Shown here piece by piece: positions 5,096-5,561 of a stretch of DNA of 5,561 bases. The translations under genes were made by a program, and so were the position numbers. Each line of letters opens with the position of its first letter. Positions within the stretch are counted from its first letter, which is position 1. The stretch is from an uncultured Clostridium sp. GTDB taxonomy: Bacteria > Bacillota > Clostridia > TANB77 > CAG-508. The notes beneath the pieces were generated by a model. It was not told the origin of the DNA. It saw only the letters and a program-made list of their open reading frames with translations, and searched no databases. The stretch is from the NCBI GenBank assembly GCA_900557045.1, contig USQY01000071.1, positions 1-5,561 on the forward strand. Reading direction: 5' to 3'.

Positions 5096-5101
5096 TATAA
5101 T
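5096..5101 (+). promoter_or_regulatory. -10 box of the surface-protein gene
   Basis: TATAAT at 5096-5101 lies about 50 bases upstream of the ATG at 5151. ACTTAT (5073-5078) at 17-base spacing is a weak -35. A second AT-rich element, CTATTATATAG (5121-5131), lies closer to the gene and is a short palindrome. It could be a regulatory site in the leader. Confidence 0.45.
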
Positions 5102-5139
5102 ACCATACAAAAAGACAAAACTATTATATAGTTAATTTT

Positions 5140-5145
5140 AGGAGG
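5140..5145 (+). promoter_or_regulatory. Strong Shine-Dalgarno site for the surface-protein gene
   Basis: AGGAGG, extended to AGGAGGT, stands 5 bases before the ATG at 5151. It fixes both strand and start, and rules out the overlapping minus-strand frame (5147-5392). Confidence 0.85.
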
Positions 5146-5150
5146 TTTAT

Positions 5151-5459
5151 ATGAAAAAATTATTAAAAATGTTTCTTATATTAGTTATTTCACTTGCATT
5201 TTTCGCAAATGCATCAGTATTAGCAGTTGAAAATACTAATACCACAAATACATCTAATACCAATTCTATTGCCACAACAAGTTCTGAAGTGCAAAAAAAC
5301 GACTCACAACCTACTTCAAACAATTCAACACAAGTTAGTTCTATCTCTCCAACTAATGATGGAGAATTATCAATACCTGATATATTAAACATACTTTTAA
5401 TTGCAACTGGTGTTGTTATAATTTTACTTGCTATAGCAATTTTAATTAGATTAAAATAA
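5151..5459 (+). CDS. Secreted, C-terminally membrane-anchored Ser/Thr/Asn-rich protein
   Basis: A 102-residue protein with a classic signal peptide: MKKLLK, a hydrophobic core (about 7-18), and probable cleavage after A25 (SVLA before VEN) or A21. Residues 26-70 are a low-complexity Asn/Thr/Ser linker, likely extracellular and disordered. The segment GELSIPDILN leads into a C-terminal membrane helix (about 78-99, LLIATGVVIILLAIAILI) ending in the stop-transfer residues RLK. The predicted topology is type I, with the linker outside and a tiny cytoplasmic tail. No LPXTG or enzyme domain is present. Function is unknown; similar small anchored proteins are common in Clostridia as hypotheticals. 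It is monocistronic, with its own promoter, AGGAGG and terminator, and is divergent from the operon, so functional linkage is not implied. Confidence 0.88.
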   Translation: MKKLLKMFLILVISLAFFANASVLAVENTNTTNTSNTNSIATTSSEVQKNDSQPTSNNSTQVSSISPTNDGELSIPDILNILLIATGVVIILLAIAILIRLK

Positions 5460-5510
5460 TATTTAAGTACATATTATCTTATATTTATAATTATAAAAAA
5501 TTTCAAAATC

Positions 5511-5545
5511 AGAAAATTATTATTTTTAATAATTTTCTTTTTTAT
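5511..5545 (+). terminator. Rho-independent terminator of the surface-protein gene
   Basis: AGAAAATTATTA (5511-5522) and TAATAATTTTCT (5527-5538) form a perfect 12-bp stem with a TTTT loop, followed by TTTTTTATTATTT. It lies about 50 bases after the TAA. The stem is AT-rich but long, and the T-tract is good. Confidence 0.75.
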
Positions 5546-5561
5546 TATTTATGATTTATTA

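Noticed and set aside
4633..5100. 155-codon open frame on the + strand
   Set aside because: It translates the intergenic repeats, has no Shine-Dalgarno site, and gives a low-complexity peptide with duplicated segments caused by the DNA repeats.
5147..5392. 81-codon open frame on the minus strand
   Set aside because: It is the antisense shadow of the signal-peptide gene, which has AGGAGG, a convincing signal sequence and a terminator.

Overview
The window is extremely A/T-rich. TGG is used for Trp, every confident gene ends in TAA, and the Shine-Dalgarno sites are strong (AAGGAG, AGGAGG). This suggests a low-GC Bacillota, most likely a Clostridia-type host-associated bacterium; I cannot name a species. 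The gene content is accessory rather than core, and no housekeeping gene is present.

Layout. (1) 1-247: an AT-rich hairpin at the extreme left, then a TATAAT box followed by about 130 bases that fold into several stem-loops. This may be a small + strand RNA. It ends in a hairpin that also serves as terminator for the minus-strand operon. (2) 248-4530: a tightly packed minus-strand operon. In transcription order it holds a broken gene (3784-4530) whose N-terminus looks like an RNA polymerase alpha C-terminal-type helix-hairpin-helix domain, interrupted by two in-frame TAA codons; a 45-codon gene (3654-3791) resembling the core of a SUKH/SMI1-KNR4-type fold; a small two-helix membrane protein (3379-3633); a 915-residue SF2 helicase (597-3344) with five tandem 84-residue repeats behind its motor; and a small coiled-coil protein (248-604). 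Two junctions are 8-nt overlaps of identical form (AATGAATAA), and the other two gaps are 20 and 34 nt, so co-expression is very likely. (3) 4576-5069: a repeat-rich, non-coding stretch with a 41-bp tandem pair, a roughly 119-bp duplicated unit, an inverted copy of its 35-bp core and a 16-bp tandem duplication, with runs of C on the + strand. (4) 5070-5561: a short + strand gene with its own promoter and Shine-Dalgarno site. It encodes a secreted, membrane-anchored Ser/Thr/Asn-rich protein and is followed by a clear AT-rich terminator.

Working together (inference). A repeat-bearing SF2 helicase with small partners, a membrane protein and a SUKH-like fragment in one operon would suit an accessory locus such as a defence or mobile-element module. 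No nuclease, methylase, integrase or toxin is visible, so the function stays open. The broken first gene suggests the locus is decaying or is expressed in an unusual way.
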